Notes: generated from the letters alone by a model not told the origin. Positions 1 through 9,258 are shown, counted from the first letter of the stretch. The stretch: 64,000 bases of DNA from an uncultured Ruminococcus sp. (GCA_902787145.1 CADAEZ010000002.1:1-64000), one strand, 5' to 3'. A program made the numbers and translations.

Positions 1-16
1 AGGGAGGTAAAAGGTA

Positions 17-415
17 ATGCAGATTACAGATACAATAGCTGATTTACTTACAAGAATCCGTAACGCTAACTCAGCAAAGCATGATACTGTTGAAATCCCC
101 GCTTCAAACTTAAAGAAAGACATCTGTCAGATTCTTGTTGACGAGGGTTATGTAAAAAGCTTCACAGTTATCGAGGACGGTAAGCAGGGCGTAATCAAGG
201 TTACTCTTAAGTATCTTGAGGGCAAGACACCTGTTATCACAGGTCTCCGCCGTGTATCCAAGCCCGGCTTACGTATATATAGTAATGTAGAGGATATGCC
301 GAAGGTTATGAAGGGCCTCGGAGTTGCGATTATCTCAACTTCTAAGGGCGTTATGACCGACAGAAAGGCTCGCGCAGAGCATGTAGGCGGCGAAGTTCTC
401 GCATATATCTGGTAA
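17..415 (+). CDS. rpsH: 30S ribosomal protein S8
   Basis: This 132-aa protein has the full S8 length. It binds 16S rRNA in the central domain during small-subunit assembly and in many bacteria also represses its own operon. The start [16 protein letters not shown] block ([15 protein letters not shown]) and the C-terminal motif GGEVLAYIW are characteristic. A Shine-Dalgarno AGGGAGG at 1-7 precedes the ATG. It is the first complete gene of a co-directional ribosomal-protein operon whose upstream part (rpsN and earlier genes, by analogy with other Firmicutes) lies outside the window. Confidence 0.98.
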   Translation: MQITDTIADLLTRIRNANSAKHDTVEIPASNLKKDICQILVDEGYVKSFTVIEDGKQGVIKVTLKYLEGKTPVITGLRRVSKPGLRIYSNVEDMPKVMKGLGVAIISTSKGVMTDRKARAEHVGGEVLAYIW

Positions 416-429
416 TAGGAGGTGCGAAA

Positions 430-972
430 ATGTCTCGAATTGGAAGAAAACCTATAAATATTCCCGCCGGAGTTACAGTTTCTGTAGACAACGGTGTTAT
501 CGAAGTAAAGGGTCCCAAGGGAACTCTTGACTTCAAGTTCAACCCTGCTATGCAGGTTGAGGTAAAGGGCGAAGAGATTACAGTTGCGCGTCCGGACGAC
601 AACAAAATCAACCGTTCTTTACACGGCCTTACCCGTACACTCATCGCTAATATGGTGACAGGTGTAACGGAAGGCTACAAGAAGGAGCTTCTCGTAAACG
701 GTGTAGGTTACCGTGTAGAGAAGAAGGGTAAGCAGTGTGTGATGAACCTCGGATACTCTCACAAGGTTATTGTTGAGGAGAACGAAGACATCAAGATTGA
801 AGTTCCCGATCCAAACAGAATCGTAATCTCAGGCATTGATAAGCAAAAGGTAGGTCAGTTTGCTGCCGAGGTTAGAGAGAAACGTCCGCCTGAGCCGTAC
901 AAGGGTAAGGGTATTAGGTACGTTGACGAATATGTCCGCCGCAAGGAAGGCAAAGCCGGTAAGGGTAAATAA
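430..972 (+). CDS. rplF: 50S ribosomal protein L6
   Basis: A 180-aa L6 of usual length with two repeated L6 folds. The N-terminal MSRIGRKPI and the C-terminal GKGIRYVDEYVRRKEGK motifs are diagnostic. L6 binds 23S rRNA near the sarcin-ricin loop. The gene starts 14 bp after rpsH behind a good ribosome binding site (AGGAGGTG), within the same operon. Confidence 0.98.
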   Translation: MSRIGRKPINIPAGVTVSVDNGVIEVKGPKGTLDFKFNPAMQVEVKGEEITVARPDDNKINRSLHGLTRTLIANMVTGVTEGYKKELLVNGVGYRVEKKGKQCVMNLGYSHKVIVEENEDIKIEVPDPNRIVISGIDKQKVGQFAAEVREKRPPEPYKGKGIRYVDEYVRRKEGKAGKGK

Positions 973-990
973 TTAAGGAGTGAATGACTG

Positions 991-1350
991 ATGATAAAAA
1001 GACCAGATACTAAAAAAGCTCGTCTTAACAGACATAAAAGAGTTCGCGGCAAAGTCAGCGGTACCGCTGAGCGTCCCCGTCTCTGTGTATTCCGCTCCAC
1101 CAACAACATTTACGCTCAGCTTATTGATGACGTAAAGGGTGTTACTCTTGCTCAGGCATCAAGCCTCGACAAGACAATCTCCGGTTATGGCGGAAACAAA
1201 GACGCTGCTAAGGCTGTAGGCAAGCTTATCGCCGAGAGAGCAGCTGAAAAGAACATCACAACTGTTGTATTCGACAGAGGTGGAAACATCTACCACGGCC
1301 GCGTTAAGGAATTGGCCGAAGGCGCCCGTGAGGGCGGCCTCAATTTCTAA
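991..1350 (+). CDS. rplR: 50S ribosomal protein L18
   Basis: A 119-aa L18, which binds 5S rRNA in the central protuberance. Diagnostic stretches are [17 protein letters not shown] and the C-terminal [20 protein letters not shown]. Length and position between rplF and rpsE match the conserved spc operon order. Confidence 0.98.
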   Translation: MIKRPDTKKARLNRHKRVRGKVSGTAERPRLCVFRSTNNIYAQLIDDVKGVTLAQASSLDKTISGYGGNKDAAKAVGKLIAERAAEKNITTVVFDRGGNIYHGRVKELAEGAREGGLNF

Positions 1351-1368
1351 GGAAGGGGAGGAATTACT

Positions 1369-1872
1369 TTGGCTAAGAATAATGAAACACAGACTAAGGA
1401 GCTCGTGGAGAGAGTTGTTACTATCAACCGAGTTTCCAAAACAGTAAAAGGTGGTCGTATCTATAAGTTCGCCGCGCTCGTAGTTGTAGGCGACGGCGAG
1501 GGTACAGTAGGCTTTGGTATTGGTAAAGCGGGCGAGGTTCCCGACGCTATCCGTAAGGGAATCGAGGACGCCAAGAAGAACCTTATCAAGGTAAGCTTAC
1601 GCGGTACTACTATTCCGCACGAGATTATCGGCGCTTACGGCGCGGGCAGAGTTCTTATGAAGCCTGCCGCTCCCGGTACCGGTGTTATCGCCGGCGGTCC
1701 TGTACGTGCGGTCGTAGAGGCTGTAGGTATCAGAGATATCAGAACAAAGGCTTTACGTTCTAACAACCCCTGCAACGTTGTTCGCGCTACTCTCCAGGGT
1801 CTCGCGTCACTTCGTACAGCAGAGCAGGTTGCCGCGGTTCGCGGAAAGTCCGTAAAAGAGATTTTAGAATAA
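1369..1872 (+). CDS. rpsE: 30S ribosomal protein S5
   Basis: A 167-aa S5. The TTG start follows the ribosome binding site GGGGAGG. The double-stranded RNA-binding N-terminal domain ([17 protein letters not shown]) is followed by the S5 C-terminal fold ([18 protein letters not shown]). S5 acts in decoding fidelity and lies next to S4 in the ribosome. It is in the operon between rplR and rpmD. Confidence 0.98.
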   Translation: MAKNNETQTKELVERVVTINRVSKTVKGGRIYKFAALVVVGDGEGTVGFGIGKAGEVPDAIRKGIEDAKKNLIKVSLRGTTIPHEIIGAYGAGRVLMKPAAPGTGVIAGGPVRAVVEAVGIRDIRTKALRSNNPCNVVRATLQGLASLRTAEQVAAVRGKSVKEILE

Positions 1873-1887
1873 GGGGAGGTTCATACA

Positions 1888-2058
1888 ATGAAAATTAAGC
1901 TTGTAAAGAGCCTCATCGGTTCTAAAAAGGATCAGATTGCAACCGCCTACGCTTTAGGCCTCAGAAAAATCGGTGACGAGACTACTCAGCCCGATAACAA
2001 GGCCACACAGGGCAAGGTTACAAAAATCAGACACCTCGTAGAGGTTACAGAAGCATAA
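1888..2058 (+). CDS. rpmD: 50S ribosomal protein L30
   Basis: A 56-aa bacterial-type L30. It begins MKIKLVKSLIG and ends HLVEVTEA, including the family pattern of a small beta-alpha-beta fold. The ATG follows GGGGAGG at a good distance, and the gene sits exactly where rpmD is expected, between rpsE and rplO. Confidence 0.96.
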   Translation: MKIKLVKSLIGSKKDQIATAYALGLRKIGDETTQPDNKATQGKVTKIRHLVEVTEA

Positions 2059-2073
2059 GGAGGTGCGAAAATA

Positions 2074-2517
2074 ATGAAGTTATATGAACTTTCACCTGCT
2101 GAGGGCTCAAGAAAGAAAGCTCACAGAGTAGGTCGAGGCCATGCTTCCGGTTGGGGTAAAACCTCCGGCAGAGGTCAAAAAGGTCAGAAGTCAAGATCCG
2201 GCGGTTCAATCAGACCGGGTTTTGAGGGTGGTCAGATGCCACTCCAGCGCCGTTTGCCAAAGAGAGGATTCAATAACATTTTCGCCAAGAAAGTTGTTAC
2301 TGTTAACCTTTCCGAACTCAACCGCAAGTTTGAGGACGGTGCTGATGTTACAATAGACGCTCTCAGAGAGGCGGGTATTGTTAAAAATGCGTTTGACGCT
2401 GTCAAGGTACTTGGCAACGGCAAAATCGAGAAGAAATTAAACGTCAAGGTTTCAGCGTTCTCACAGTCAGCGAAAGCTGCTATTGAAGCTGCCGGCGGAA
2501 AGGCCGAGGTGATCTAA
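2074..2517 (+). CDS. rplO: 50S ribosomal protein L15
   Basis: A 147-aa L15 with the glycine/arginine-rich N-terminal tail ([24 protein letters not shown], shown here only as a pattern of G, R and K) and the motif [17 protein letters not shown]. It is a late-assembly 23S rRNA-binding protein. The stop codon directly abuts the TTG start of secY, suggesting translational coupling. Confidence 0.98.
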   Translation: MKLYELSPAEGSRKKAHRVGRGHASGWGKTSGRGQKGQKSRSGGSIRPGFEGGQMPLQRRLPKRGFNNIFAKKVVTVNLSELNRKFEDGADVTIDALREAGIVKNAFDAVKVLGNGKIEKKLNVKVSAFSQSAKAAIEAAGGKAEVI

Positions 2518-3831
2518 TTGTTTAAAACAATTTCCAACGCCTGGAAAATCCCTGATTTAAGACGTAAGATTCTTTTCACAATTCTTGTTATCGTTTTCTT
2601 CAGAATCGGTTCGGTTATCCCTGTTCCGTTTCTTGATATGACAAGACTGGCAGAACTGATGAATATGAACGGAGCTAACGAGGGCAGCTCGGCTCTTGCT
2701 TATCTCAACACTCTCTCCGGAGGCGCGTTCTCGAACGCTACAATCTTCGCTATGGGTGTTACTCCGTACATCAACAGTTCGATTATTATGCAGCTCCTCA
2801 CTGTGGCCATTCCCGCGCTTGAGAGAATGTCCAAGGAGGGCGAAGCAGGCCGTAAGAAGATCGCTACTATCACACGTTATGTGACTGTAGGTCTCGGTCT
2901 TGTACAGGGCTTTGCTTACTGGTGGTACCTGAAGGCTTCGGGTGTAACCACTTATAACGATGGCTTCGGCGTTTGGTATTCAGCAATCGTAATCATTCTC
3001 GCTTTCACAGCGGGTACAGCTATTATGATGTGGTTTGGTGAGCAGGTTAACGAGTACGGTATCGGTAACGGTATCTCGATTCTCCTCTTCGCGGGAATCG
3101 TAGCCCGTCTGCCTTACACTCTCAGCTTACTCGGTCAGTACTGGCAGTATGGTCTCCAGGGACTTTCACAGTACTTCATCCTTGTTCCGCTGTGGGTAGT
3201 AATCTTCCTCGTAGTTGTTTGGGTAATTACATTTATGCAGGACAGCGAGAGAAGAATCCCAATCCAATACGCTAAGCGTGTTGTAGGAAGAAAGATGTAC
3301 GGCGGTCAGTCCAGCCACCTTCCGATCAAGGTTGCGCTCGGCGGCGTACTCCCGATCATCTTCGCTTCTTCAATTCTTTCAATTCCAAGTACAATCCAGG
3401 CATTTGGCTTCAACCCGACAGAAGGCTTCTGGAAGAGCTTCTTCGACGCCTTCAACACAACAGGTTGGCTGTATATGCTTATGTACTTTGTTTTGATTAT
3501 AATGTTCGGTTATTTCTACACAACAATCCAGTATAATCCTGTTGAGATGGCTAACAACCTCAAGCAGAACAATGGTACTATCCCGGGTATTCGTCCCGGC
3601 GCGCCGACTGCCGACTTTATCCGCAAGATTCTCTCCAGAATTACACTTATCGGTTGTTTGTTCCTCGCGTTTATCGCTGAGTTCCCACTCGTTTATTCAG
3701 CTGTAACAGGAATGGGCGGTATGTCAATGGGTGGTACATCTATCATCATTATCGTAGGTGTTGCTCTTGAGACATCCAAGCAGATGGAATCTCAGATGAT
3801 GATGCGTCATTACAAGGGCTTCCTTGACTAA
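2518..3831 (+). CDS. secY: Protein translocase channel subunit SecY
   Basis: A 437-aa SecY with about ten membrane-spanning segments, the pore of the Sec translocase in the cytoplasmic membrane. Visible landmarks are PDLRRKILFT at the N-terminus, the plug region after TM1, GVTPYINSSIIMQLL and the cytoplasmic loop YAKRVVGRKMYGGQ. The TTG start directly follows the rplO stop, with an AGGTGAT-type site inside the rplO end. Confidence 0.97.
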   Translation: MFKTISNAWKIPDLRRKILFTILVIVFFRIGSVIPVPFLDMTRLAELMNMNGANEGSSALAYLNTLSGGAFSNATIFAMGVTPYINSSIIMQLLTVAIPALERMSKEGEAGRKKIATITRYVTVGLGLVQGFAYWWYLKASGVTTYNDGFGVWYSAIVIILAFTAGTAIMMWFGEQVNEYGIGNGISILLFAGIVARLPYTLSLLGQYWQYGLQGLSQYFILVPLWVVIFLVVVWVITFMQDSERRIPIQYAKRVVGRKMYGGQSSHLPIKVALGGVLPIIFASSILSIPSTIQAFGFNPTEGFWKSFFDAFNTTGWLYMLMYFVLIIMFGYFYTTIQYNPVEMANNLKQNNGTIPGIRPGAPTADFIRKILSRITLIGCLFLAFIAEFPLVYSAVTGMGGMSMGGTSIIIIVGVALETSKQMESQMMMRHYKGFLD

Positions 3832-3844
3832 GAAAGGATACAAT

Positions 3845-4477
3845 ATGAACATTATTATGTTAGGTGCTCCCGGAGCAGGTAAAGGCACACAGGCTGCCGT
3901 GCTCTGTGAGAAGCTTAATATCCCTACTATTTCTACGGGTAACATTATCCGTGAAGCGCTGAAAAACGGCACTGAGATGGGCTTGAAGGCTAAGTCCTTT
4001 ATGGACGCCGGACAGCTTGTTCCGGACGAAGTTGTTATCGGCATTGTTCGTGACAGACTTCAGGAGGATGACTGCAAGAACGGTTATATTCTTGACGGTT
4101 TCCCAAGAACTATTCCTCAGGCCGAGGCTCTGGACGAGATGGGCGCTGACATCAACTGCGTAATCGACATCGAGGTTGCAGACGAAGTCATCGTTAACAG
4201 ACTGTCCGGACGCCGCGTTTGTGAAAATTGCGGCAGACCTTATCACATCGAAAGCTTAAAGCCTAAGAAGGACGGGGTTTGCGACGATTGTAACGGCGCC
4301 CTTGTTCAGCGCAAGGATGACCAAATTGACACTATTAAGAACCGACTCGACATCTATCACAAAGAGACAGAGCCCCTTGTAAAGTACTACGAGAAACAGG
4401 GCAAGCTCGTTGTTGTCGAGGGCAAAGACACTGTTGCCGCTACTACAGAGGCAGTATTCAGCGCCATCGGAGTTTAA
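3845..4477 (+). CDS. adk: Adenylate kinase
   Basis: A 210-aa adenylate kinase catalysing 2 ADP = ATP + AMP. The P-loop GAPGAGKGTQ lies at residues 7-16. The LID domain has a structural zinc site of four cysteines (CENC and CDDC), typical of Gram-positive enzymes. The chosen ATG follows AGAAAGGA; an in-frame ATG 21 nt upstream would overlap the secY end. The secY-adk-map order is conserved in Firmicutes. Confidence 0.97.
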   Translation: MNIIMLGAPGAGKGTQAAVLCEKLNIPTISTGNIIREALKNGTEMGLKAKSFMDAGQLVPDEVVIGIVRDRLQEDDCKNGYILDGFPRTIPQAEALDEMGADINCVIDIEVADEVIVNRLSGRRVCENCGRPYHIESLKPKKDGVCDDCNGALVQRKDDQIDTIKNRLDIYHKETEPLVKYYEKQGKLVVVEGKDTVAATTEAVFSAIGV

Positions 4478-4478
4478 T

Positions 4479-5231
4479 ATGATCAACGTCAGGACAGCAC
4501 GGGAAATATCCATTATGAAGGACGCGTGCAGAATTTCTGCTAACGCGCTGTGCGTTGCCGGCGAATATGTCAAGCCCGGAGTTTCTACCTTCGAGATTGA
4601 CCGAAAAGTCCGTGAATACATCGAGAAACAAGGCGCTAAGCCTTCGTTTCTCGGTTACGGCGGATTCCCGGCGAGCGCGTGTATTTCCTTGAACAATGTG
4701 GTTATCCATGGCATACCAAGCAAAGAACAGATTCTTAAGGAAGGCGACATCGTATCCGTTGACGTAGGCGCTTTCTACAACGGCTTCCACGGCGACAACG
4801 CTTATACCTTTGCCTGCGGCAAGGTTAGCGAAAAGGCTCAGGATTTGATGGACGCCACAAGAATCAGCCTCGAAAAGGGAATAGAGGCAGCGCTTGCCAA
4901 CAATCGCATCGGCGATATAGGCAACGCGGTTCAGACGTATGCCGAAGCTCGCGGTTACTCGGTGGTACGAGACTTTGTCGGCCACGGCGTAGGCGCGAAG
5001 TTACATGAAGACCCAAGTGTTCCGAATTTCGGCAGAGCCGGACGAGGAGCGCGACTTCTCCCTGGTATGACAATCGCTATAGAACCGATGATTTGTGAGG
5101 GAAGTTATGAGGTTGAGGTTCTCGAGGACGAGTGGACTACCGTTACGGTAGACGGCAAGCTCGCCGCTCACTATGAGAACTCAATCGCGATTACCCCCGA
5201 CGGTCCGGTAATTTTAACGGTTCCGGGTTAA
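4479..5231 (+). CDS. map: Methionine aminopeptidase, type I
   Basis: A 250-aa enzyme that removes the initiator Met from nascent proteins. It has the metal-ligand pattern of type Ia enzymes: Asp in VDVGAFYNG, Asp in FHGDNAY, His in GHGVG, Glu in IEPM and Glu in ENSIAIT. The ATG lies one base after the adk stop and matches the family start INVRTAREI. A longer in-frame reading frame inside adk is an overlap artefact. Confidence 0.97.
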   Translation: MINVRTAREISIMKDACRISANALCVAGEYVKPGVSTFEIDRKVREYIEKQGAKPSFLGYGGFPASACISLNNVVIHGIPSKEQILKEGDIVSVDVGAFYNGFHGDNAYTFACGKVSEKAQDLMDATRISLEKGIEAALANNRIGDIGNAVQTYAEARGYSVVRDFVGHGVGAKLHEDPSVPNFGRAGRGARLLPGMTIAIEPMICEGSYEVEVLEDEWTTVTVDGKLAAHYENSIAITPDGPVILTVPG

Positions 5232-5234
5232 GCT

Positions 5235-5477
5235 ATGGATATCGTTAAAGGCAGCGTAGTAAAATCGAGGGCAGGACGCGATAAGGACGAGTTTTTTGTT
5301 GTACTTGATGTAAAAGATTCATTGGCTTATATCGCAAACGGCAGAGACCGTAAAGTCGAAAAACCTAAGCTTAAGAATCTAAAACATCTCGCAGCTACAA
5401 ATGCAATTCTGTCACTGCCCGCAACTAACAAACAATTGAGAAAAATGCTGAAAGAATTCGGCAATCAGGAGGATTAG
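5235..5477 (+). CDS. KOW-motif RNA-binding protein
   Basis: An 80-aa small protein with an N-terminal KOW-like beta barrel ([22 protein letters not shown]) and a basic C-terminus. Homologues are regularly found between map and infA in Firmicutes and are annotated as KOW or L14e-like RNA-binding proteins of unproven role. It starts 3 bp after map and ends 2 bp before infA, so it is translated within the operon and probably acts in ribosome biology (inference). Confidence 0.88.
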   Translation: MDIVKGSVVKSRAGRDKDEFFVVLDVKDSLAYIANGRDRKVEKPKLKNLKHLAATNAILSLPATNKQLRKMLKEFGNQED

Positions 5478-5479
5478 TT

Positions 5480-5698
5480 ATGTCAAAACAGGATGTTCTC
5501 GAAGTAGAGGGCAAAGTTGTTGAGGCGCTTCCCAACGCTCAGTTGAAGGTGGAGCTTCCCAACGGCCATGTAATATTAGCTGTCATCTCGGGCAAGCTGC
5601 GTATGAACTACATCCGCATACTTCCCGGAGATAAGGTGACTGTAGAAATGTCACCGTACGACCTCACAAGAGGAAGAATAACTTGGAGAACCAAGTAA
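5480..5698 (+). CDS. infA: Translation initiation factor IF-1
   Basis: A 72-aa IF-1 of canonical length with an S1/OB fold: [21 protein letters not shown], then [30 protein letters not shown] (both quoted only as landmarks). It binds the ribosomal A site during initiation. AGGAGG precedes the ATG, inside the end of the KOW gene. Confidence 0.98.
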   Translation: MSKQDVLEVEGKVVEALPNAQLKVELPNGHVILAVISGKLRMNYIRILPGDKVTVEMSPYDLTRGRITWRTK

Positions 5699-5735
5699 AT
5701 TAGAAAACTGATTTTTTCGAAAGGAATGATTACAA

Positions 5736-5849
5736 GTGAAAGTCAGACCTTCTGTAAAGAAAATGTGCGAAAAGTGCAAAATCATTAAAAGAAAAGGCAA
5801 GATTCTCGTAATCTGCGAAAACCCTAAGCATAAGCAGCGTCAGGGTTAA
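5736..5849 (+). CDS. rpmJ: 50S ribosomal protein L36
   Basis: A 37-aa L36 beginning [14 protein letters not shown]. The GTG start follows AAGGAATGA. It keeps the zinc-binding set Cys11, Cys14, Cys27 and His32 (the C+ form). It sits between infA and rpsM, as in most Firmicutes. Confidence 0.96.
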   Translation: MKVRPSVKKMCEKCKIIKRKGKILVICENPKHKQRQG

Positions 5850-5921
5850 TCCACTAATCTACTTAAAGGAATGACAAGGCCACCGGCCTAAACTATGAAA
5901 TTTATATGGAGGTGCAACTAA

Positions 5922-6224
5922 ATGGCTCGTATAGCAGGTGTTGACTTACCGAGAGACAAGAGAGTTGAAATCGGACTCACATATATCTACGGTATCGGAC
6001 GTAAAACCGCTACAGACATTATTGCTGCAACAGGCGTTAACCCTGACACTCGTGTCAGAGATTTACGCCGTGATATCGCTTTTGACATTAAAAGACTTAT
6101 TGAAATTGGTTGTTACCGTGGCGTTCGTCACAGAAAGGGTCTCCCCGTAAGAGGTCAGCGTTCTAAGACAAACGCTCGTACACGTAAGGGCCCGCGTAAG
6201 ACAATGGCTAATAAGAAGAAGTAA
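5922..6224 (+). CDS. rpsM: 30S ribosomal protein S13, internally shortened
   Basis: A 100-aa S13 with a normal N-terminus ([14 protein letters not shown]), normal H2TH-like core and normal basic tail ([21 protein letters not shown]). S13 is usually 118-125 aa. The expected stretch between the DTRVRDL block and the LRR block (roughly 22 residues forming a helix and the conserved EGD turn) is absent: residue Leu48 runs straight into Arg49. The reading frame is intact. S13 lies in the small-subunit head and makes inter-subunit bridges to L5. The gap may be a real deletion or an assembly error; see findings. The start follows TGGAGGTG. Confidence 0.93.
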   Translation: MARIAGVDLPRDKRVEIGLTYIYGIGRKTATDIIAATGVNPDTRVRDLRRDIAFDIKRLIEIGCYRGVRHRKGLPVRGQRSKTNARTRKGPRKTMANKKK

Positions 6225-6238
6225 GGAGGAGATTAGAT

Positions 6239-6637
6239 ATGGCAGCACCTAAGGGTAAAAAGACTGTACGCCGCCGCCGCGAGAAAAAGCATATCGAAAA
6301 GGGCAGCGCTCATATCCAGTCTACATTCAATAACACAATCGTTACAATTTCCGATACAAACGGAAACGCTGTATCATGGGCATCAGCCGGTGAACTTGGT
6401 TTCCGCGGTTCACGTAAGTCTACTCCCTTCGCAGCTCAGTCAGCCGCCGAGACAGCAGCCAAGACTGCTATCGACTACGGTATGAAGAGCGTAGAAGTAT
6501 ATGTAAAAGGCCCCGGTCAGGGTCGTGAGGCAGCTATCCGCGCACTGCAGTCAGCAGGTCTCGAAGTTACAATGATCAAGGACGTAACTCCGATTCCTCA
6601 TAACGGATGCCGTCCTCCTAAGAGAAGACGCGTATAG
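6239..6637 (+). CDS. rpsK: 30S ribosomal protein S11
   Basis: A 132-aa S11 of usual length with [18 protein letters not shown] and the C-terminal [12 protein letters not shown]. It forms part of the small-subunit platform near the 16S 3' end. The gene follows rpsM by 14 bp behind AAGGAGGAG. Confidence 0.98.
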   Translation: MAAPKGKKTVRRRREKKHIEKGSAHIQSTFNNTIVTISDTNGNAVSWASAGELGFRGSRKSTPFAAQSAAETAAKTAIDYGMKSVEVYVKGPGQGREAAIRALQSAGLEVTMIKDVTPIPHNGCRPPKRRRV

Positions 6638-6659
6638 TATATAAAGGAGGAAATAAACT

Positions 6660-7256
6660 ATGGCTAAGAACAGACAGCCTATCGCTAAACGCTGCAGAGC
6701 TCTCGGTATTTCTCCTGCAGTTATGGGTTATTCGGGCAAGAATTCTTTCAGAAATCCTAATGGTAACTCAAGAAGAAAGAAAAGTGAATACAGCCTCCAG
6801 CTTACAGAGAAGCAGAAGGTTAAGTTCATTTACGGTATAATGGAAAAGCAGTTCCGCGCTTACTACGAGAAGGCGGAGAAGGCTCAGGGTAAGACCGGTT
6901 CGGTTCTTCTTACTCTTATTGAGCACAGACTCGACAACGTAGTATTCAGACTCGGACTCGCTTCCACAAGAAGAGAAGCTCGTCAGCTCGTTAACCATGC
7001 TCACTTCACCGTTAACGGCAAGAAGGTCAACATTCCTTCTTATCTCGTTAAGGTAGGCGACGTTATCGAGGTAAAGGAGAGCTCGGTTTCTACTACGAGA
7101 TTCAAGGCTATCGCTGAGAATAACAACACCACTGCTCCAAAGTGGCTCGAGAAATCTCAGAACAAGCTCGGCGGCAAGGTTATCGCGGAGCCTGAGAGAG
7201 AGGATATCGACTTCCCTGTAGAGGAACATCTCATTGTCGAGTTGTACTCCAAGTAA
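6660..7256 (+). CDS. rpsD: 30S ribosomal protein S4
   Basis: A 198-aa S4 with an S4 RNA-binding domain (RLDNVVFRLGLASTRREARQLV) in the middle and the C-terminal motif PVEEHLIVELYSK. The N-terminal zinc cysteines of some S4 proteins are missing (only Cys12 remains), so this is the zinc-independent form. S4 starts 16S assembly. AAGGAGG lies upstream. Confidence 0.98.
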   Translation: MAKNRQPIAKRCRALGISPAVMGYSGKNSFRNPNGNSRRKKSEYSLQLTEKQKVKFIYGIMEKQFRAYYEKAEKAQGKTGSVLLTLIEHRLDNVVFRLGLASTRREARQLVNHAHFTVNGKKVNIPSYLVKVGDVIEVKESSVSTTRFKAIAENNNTTAPKWLEKSQNKLGGKVIAEPEREDIDFPVEEHLIVELYSK

Positions 7257-7327
7257 TCAACACAGATTTATTGAAGGCAGATTACAAAATGACAGCCTGA
7301 CGGCTGCCTGATAAGGAGGATTCGCTA

Positions 7328-8281
7328 ATGATAGAGATTGAAAAACCAAGAATTGAAACAGAAGAACTTACCGACGACGGAAGATACGGCAGATTTGTCG
7401 TAGAACCTCTGGAGCGTGGTTTTGGCAATACATTGGGCAATAGCTTGAGAAGAGTGCTCCTCTCGTCTTTAGAGGGCTGTGCCGTTACATCAATCAAGAT
7501 TGACGGCGTTCTTCACGAGTTCTCAACTATCCCGGGCGTCAAGGAAGACGTTACCGAGATTGCTCTTAATATCAAGAGTCTCGTTCCAAAGCTCATCGAC
7601 ACAGCTCCCAAGGTGGTAGAAATTGCCGCCGAGGGTCCGTGCAACGTGACAGCCGCTGATATCAAGCACGACGCCGAGGTAGAAATCCTCAATCCGGAGC
7701 TTCATATCGCGACCTTAGCCGAGGGCGCAAAGCTCAATATTGAGATTACTCTCGATAGAGGCAGAGGCTACGTTCCCGGAGAGCGCAATAAGATGCTCGC
7801 CGGCAACAACGTAATCGGTGTTCTGCCGATAGATTCAATTTACACACCTGTTTTAAAGGTTAACTATACTGTAGAGAATACCCGTGTCGGTCAGATTACC
7901 GACTACGATAAGCTCACTCTTGACGTTTGGACCAACGGTGTTATCAACGCTCAGGAGGCGGTATCTCTTGCCGCAAAGGTACTCTGCGAGCACCTTAACC
8001 TATTTGTAAACCTGTCCGACAGCGTTACAAACAGTGAGATTATGGTAGAAAAGGACGAGAAGGGCAAGGAGAAAGTCCTCGAAATGACTATCGAGGAGCT
8101 CGACCTCTCAGTTCGTTCGTTTAACTGCCTTAAGAGAGCAGGTATCAACACAGTTGAGGACCTTATTAACAAAACAACAGAGGATATGATGAAAGTTCGT
8201 AACCTTGGTCGCAAGTCACTTGAGGAAGTTGAGTTCAAGCTCGAAAGCCTCGGCTTCGGTCTTAAGAAGGAAGACGAATAA
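7328..8281 (+). CDS. rpoA: RNA polymerase alpha subunit
   Basis: A 317-aa alpha subunit. The N-terminal assembly domain includes [21 protein letters not shown]; the C-terminal domain includes the helix-hairpin-helix [22 protein letters not shown] and [11 protein letters not shown] (landmarks), which contacts UP elements and activators. AAGGAGG precedes the ATG. The 71-bp gap after rpsD contains a small hairpin near 7291-7304 but no clear promoter. Confidence 0.98.
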   Translation: MIEIEKPRIETEELTDDGRYGRFVVEPLERGFGNTLGNSLRRVLLSSLEGCAVTSIKIDGVLHEFSTIPGVKEDVTEIALNIKSLVPKLIDTAPKVVEIAAEGPCNVTAADIKHDAEVEILNPELHIATLAEGAKLNIEITLDRGRGYVPGERNKMLAGNNVIGVLPIDSIYTPVLKVNYTVENTRVGQITDYDKLTLDVWTNGVINAQEAVSLAAKVLCEHLNLFVNLSDSVTNSEIMVEKDEKGKEKVLEMTIEELDLSVRSFNCLKRAGINTVEDLINKTTEDMMKVRNLGRKSLEEVEFKLESLGFGLKKEDE

Positions 8282-8318
8282 TCCTTTTAAAATAACTTAA
8301 AAAAAGGAGTGAATATCA

Positions 8319-8660
8319 ATGCCAGGTACAAGAAAGCTTGGAAGAACCACTGCCCAGAGAACAGCAATGCTCCGCGCTATGGTTACTTTCCTTCTTGAGA
8401 AAGGTAAAATCGAGACAACTGTTACTCGCGCCAAAGAGGTTAGCTCAATGGCAGAGAAGATGATTACTATATCAAAGACAAACACACTCGCCAACAAGCG
8501 TCTTGTTATGAAATTCGTTACAAAAGAGGACGTAACAAAGAAGCTCTTCGACGAGATTGGACCTAAGTATAAGGACAGAAACGGCGGTTACACACGCATA
8601 ACCAAGATCGGTCCTCGTCGCGGCGACGCAGCCGAGATGGCAATCATCGAGTTAGTTTAA
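8319..8660 (+). CDS. rplQ: 50S ribosomal protein L17
   Basis: A 113-aa L17 ([41 protein letters not shown]). It is the last gene of the operon and is followed by a strong intrinsic terminator. The rpoA-rplQ order is universal in bacteria. Confidence 0.98.
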   Translation: MPGTRKLGRTTAQRTAMLRAMVTFLLEKGKIETTVTRAKEVSSMAEKMITISKTNTLANKRLVMKFVTKEDVTKKLFDEIGPKYKDRNGGYTRITKIGPRRGDAAEMAIIELV

Positions 8661-8670
8661 TAGTTCTTTA

Positions 8671-8700
8671 GGGAGCCGCTTATGCGGCTCCTTTGTTTTT
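8671..8700 (+). terminator. Intrinsic terminator of the ribosomal operon
   Basis: An 8-bp GC-rich stem (GGAGCCGC / GCGGCTCC) with the tetraloop TTAT is followed by TTTGTTTTT, 10 bp after the rplQ stop. Confidence 0.93.
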
Positions 8701-8701
8701 G

Positions 8702-8878
8702 CTCTATGGAAACTGCTCAAAACTTGAATAATTTTTTAGTGAATAATTTCTAAATTAGTCATTCATATTTACTTGTTCCTATAGAGCAAAAAACAATTTG
8801 TATTCTCCGCACAGTTTTCTGCTGCGCAGAAACGTGCGATGAGTAGCGAAAAGCGTGCTACAGGCACGCCTTTCTTGA
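8702..8878. repeat. Intergenic repeat, tandem copy 1
   Basis: This is the first of two directly adjacent copies of a roughly 177-bp unit. The left 86 bp form a long imperfect palindrome: CTCTAT-GGAA at the left end pairs with TTCCTATAGAG at 8776-8786, and GAATAA and TTATTC-like arms pair inside. The right half has a hairpin at 8855-8871 (AAGCGTGC / GCACGC) followed by CTTTCTTGA. No coding potential is seen. Related pieces occur elsewhere in the window. Confidence 0.9.
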
Positions 8879-9056
8879 CTCTATAGGAAACTGCTCAAAA
8901 CTTGAATAATTTTTCAGTGATAATTCCTGAATTAGTTATTCATATTTACTTGTTCCTATAGAGCAAAAAACAATTTGTATTCTCCGCACAGTTTTCTGCT
9001 GCGCAGAAACGTGCGATGAGTAGCGAAAAGCGTGCCACAGGCACGCCTTTCTTGTG
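8879..9056. repeat. Intergenic repeat, tandem copy 2
   Basis: The second tandem copy is near-identical to the unit at 8702-8878; the right halves differ by about one base. The left palindrome is better preserved here (CTCTATAGGAA pairs with TTCCTATAGAG, TTCAG with CTGAA, GAATAA with TTATTC), so differences between the copies partly keep the base pairing. Confidence 0.9.
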
Positions 9057-9138
9057 ATAAGAGATAACTCAAAAAATGTATAAATATACAAATCGGCAAC
9101 CTAAAATAGCTTTTAACTTAACTGACTCCTATCACACA
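9051..9138. repeat. Intergenic repeat, divergent left half
   Basis: An AT-rich segment bounded by TTGTGATAAGAG and the inverse-like ACTCCTATCACACAA. It has the same ends as the element at 41288-41403 but lacks the GC-rich right half. It directly follows tandem copy 2. The remainder up to 9258 is AT-rich and holds a TATAAT at 9198-9203 with no convincing -35 partner. Confidence 0.6.
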
Positions 9139-9258
9139 AAAAAATTTAAAAAATTCTTAAAATATTTTGAAACTTTTTTCTCGTTACAAGACACTACTAT
9201 AATGAAAGGTATTGATTTCTTACCTTTAAAATGATATTATTCTCTTGAGGTGAATGAA

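Noticed and set aside
5922..6224. Frameshift as the cause of the short S13
   Set aside because: The frame is continuous and both flanking blocks are intact; an in-frame loss of about 66 bp fits, not a frameshift.
8702..9056. CRISPR array
   Set aside because: There are only two long (about 177 bp) adjacent copies with no spacers; a tandem duplication of an intergenic repeat fits.
9167..9203. Promoter TTGAAA/TATAAT before the secreted protein at 9259
   Set aside because: The two hexamers are 25 bp apart, too far for a standard sigma-A promoter, and no better -35 was found.
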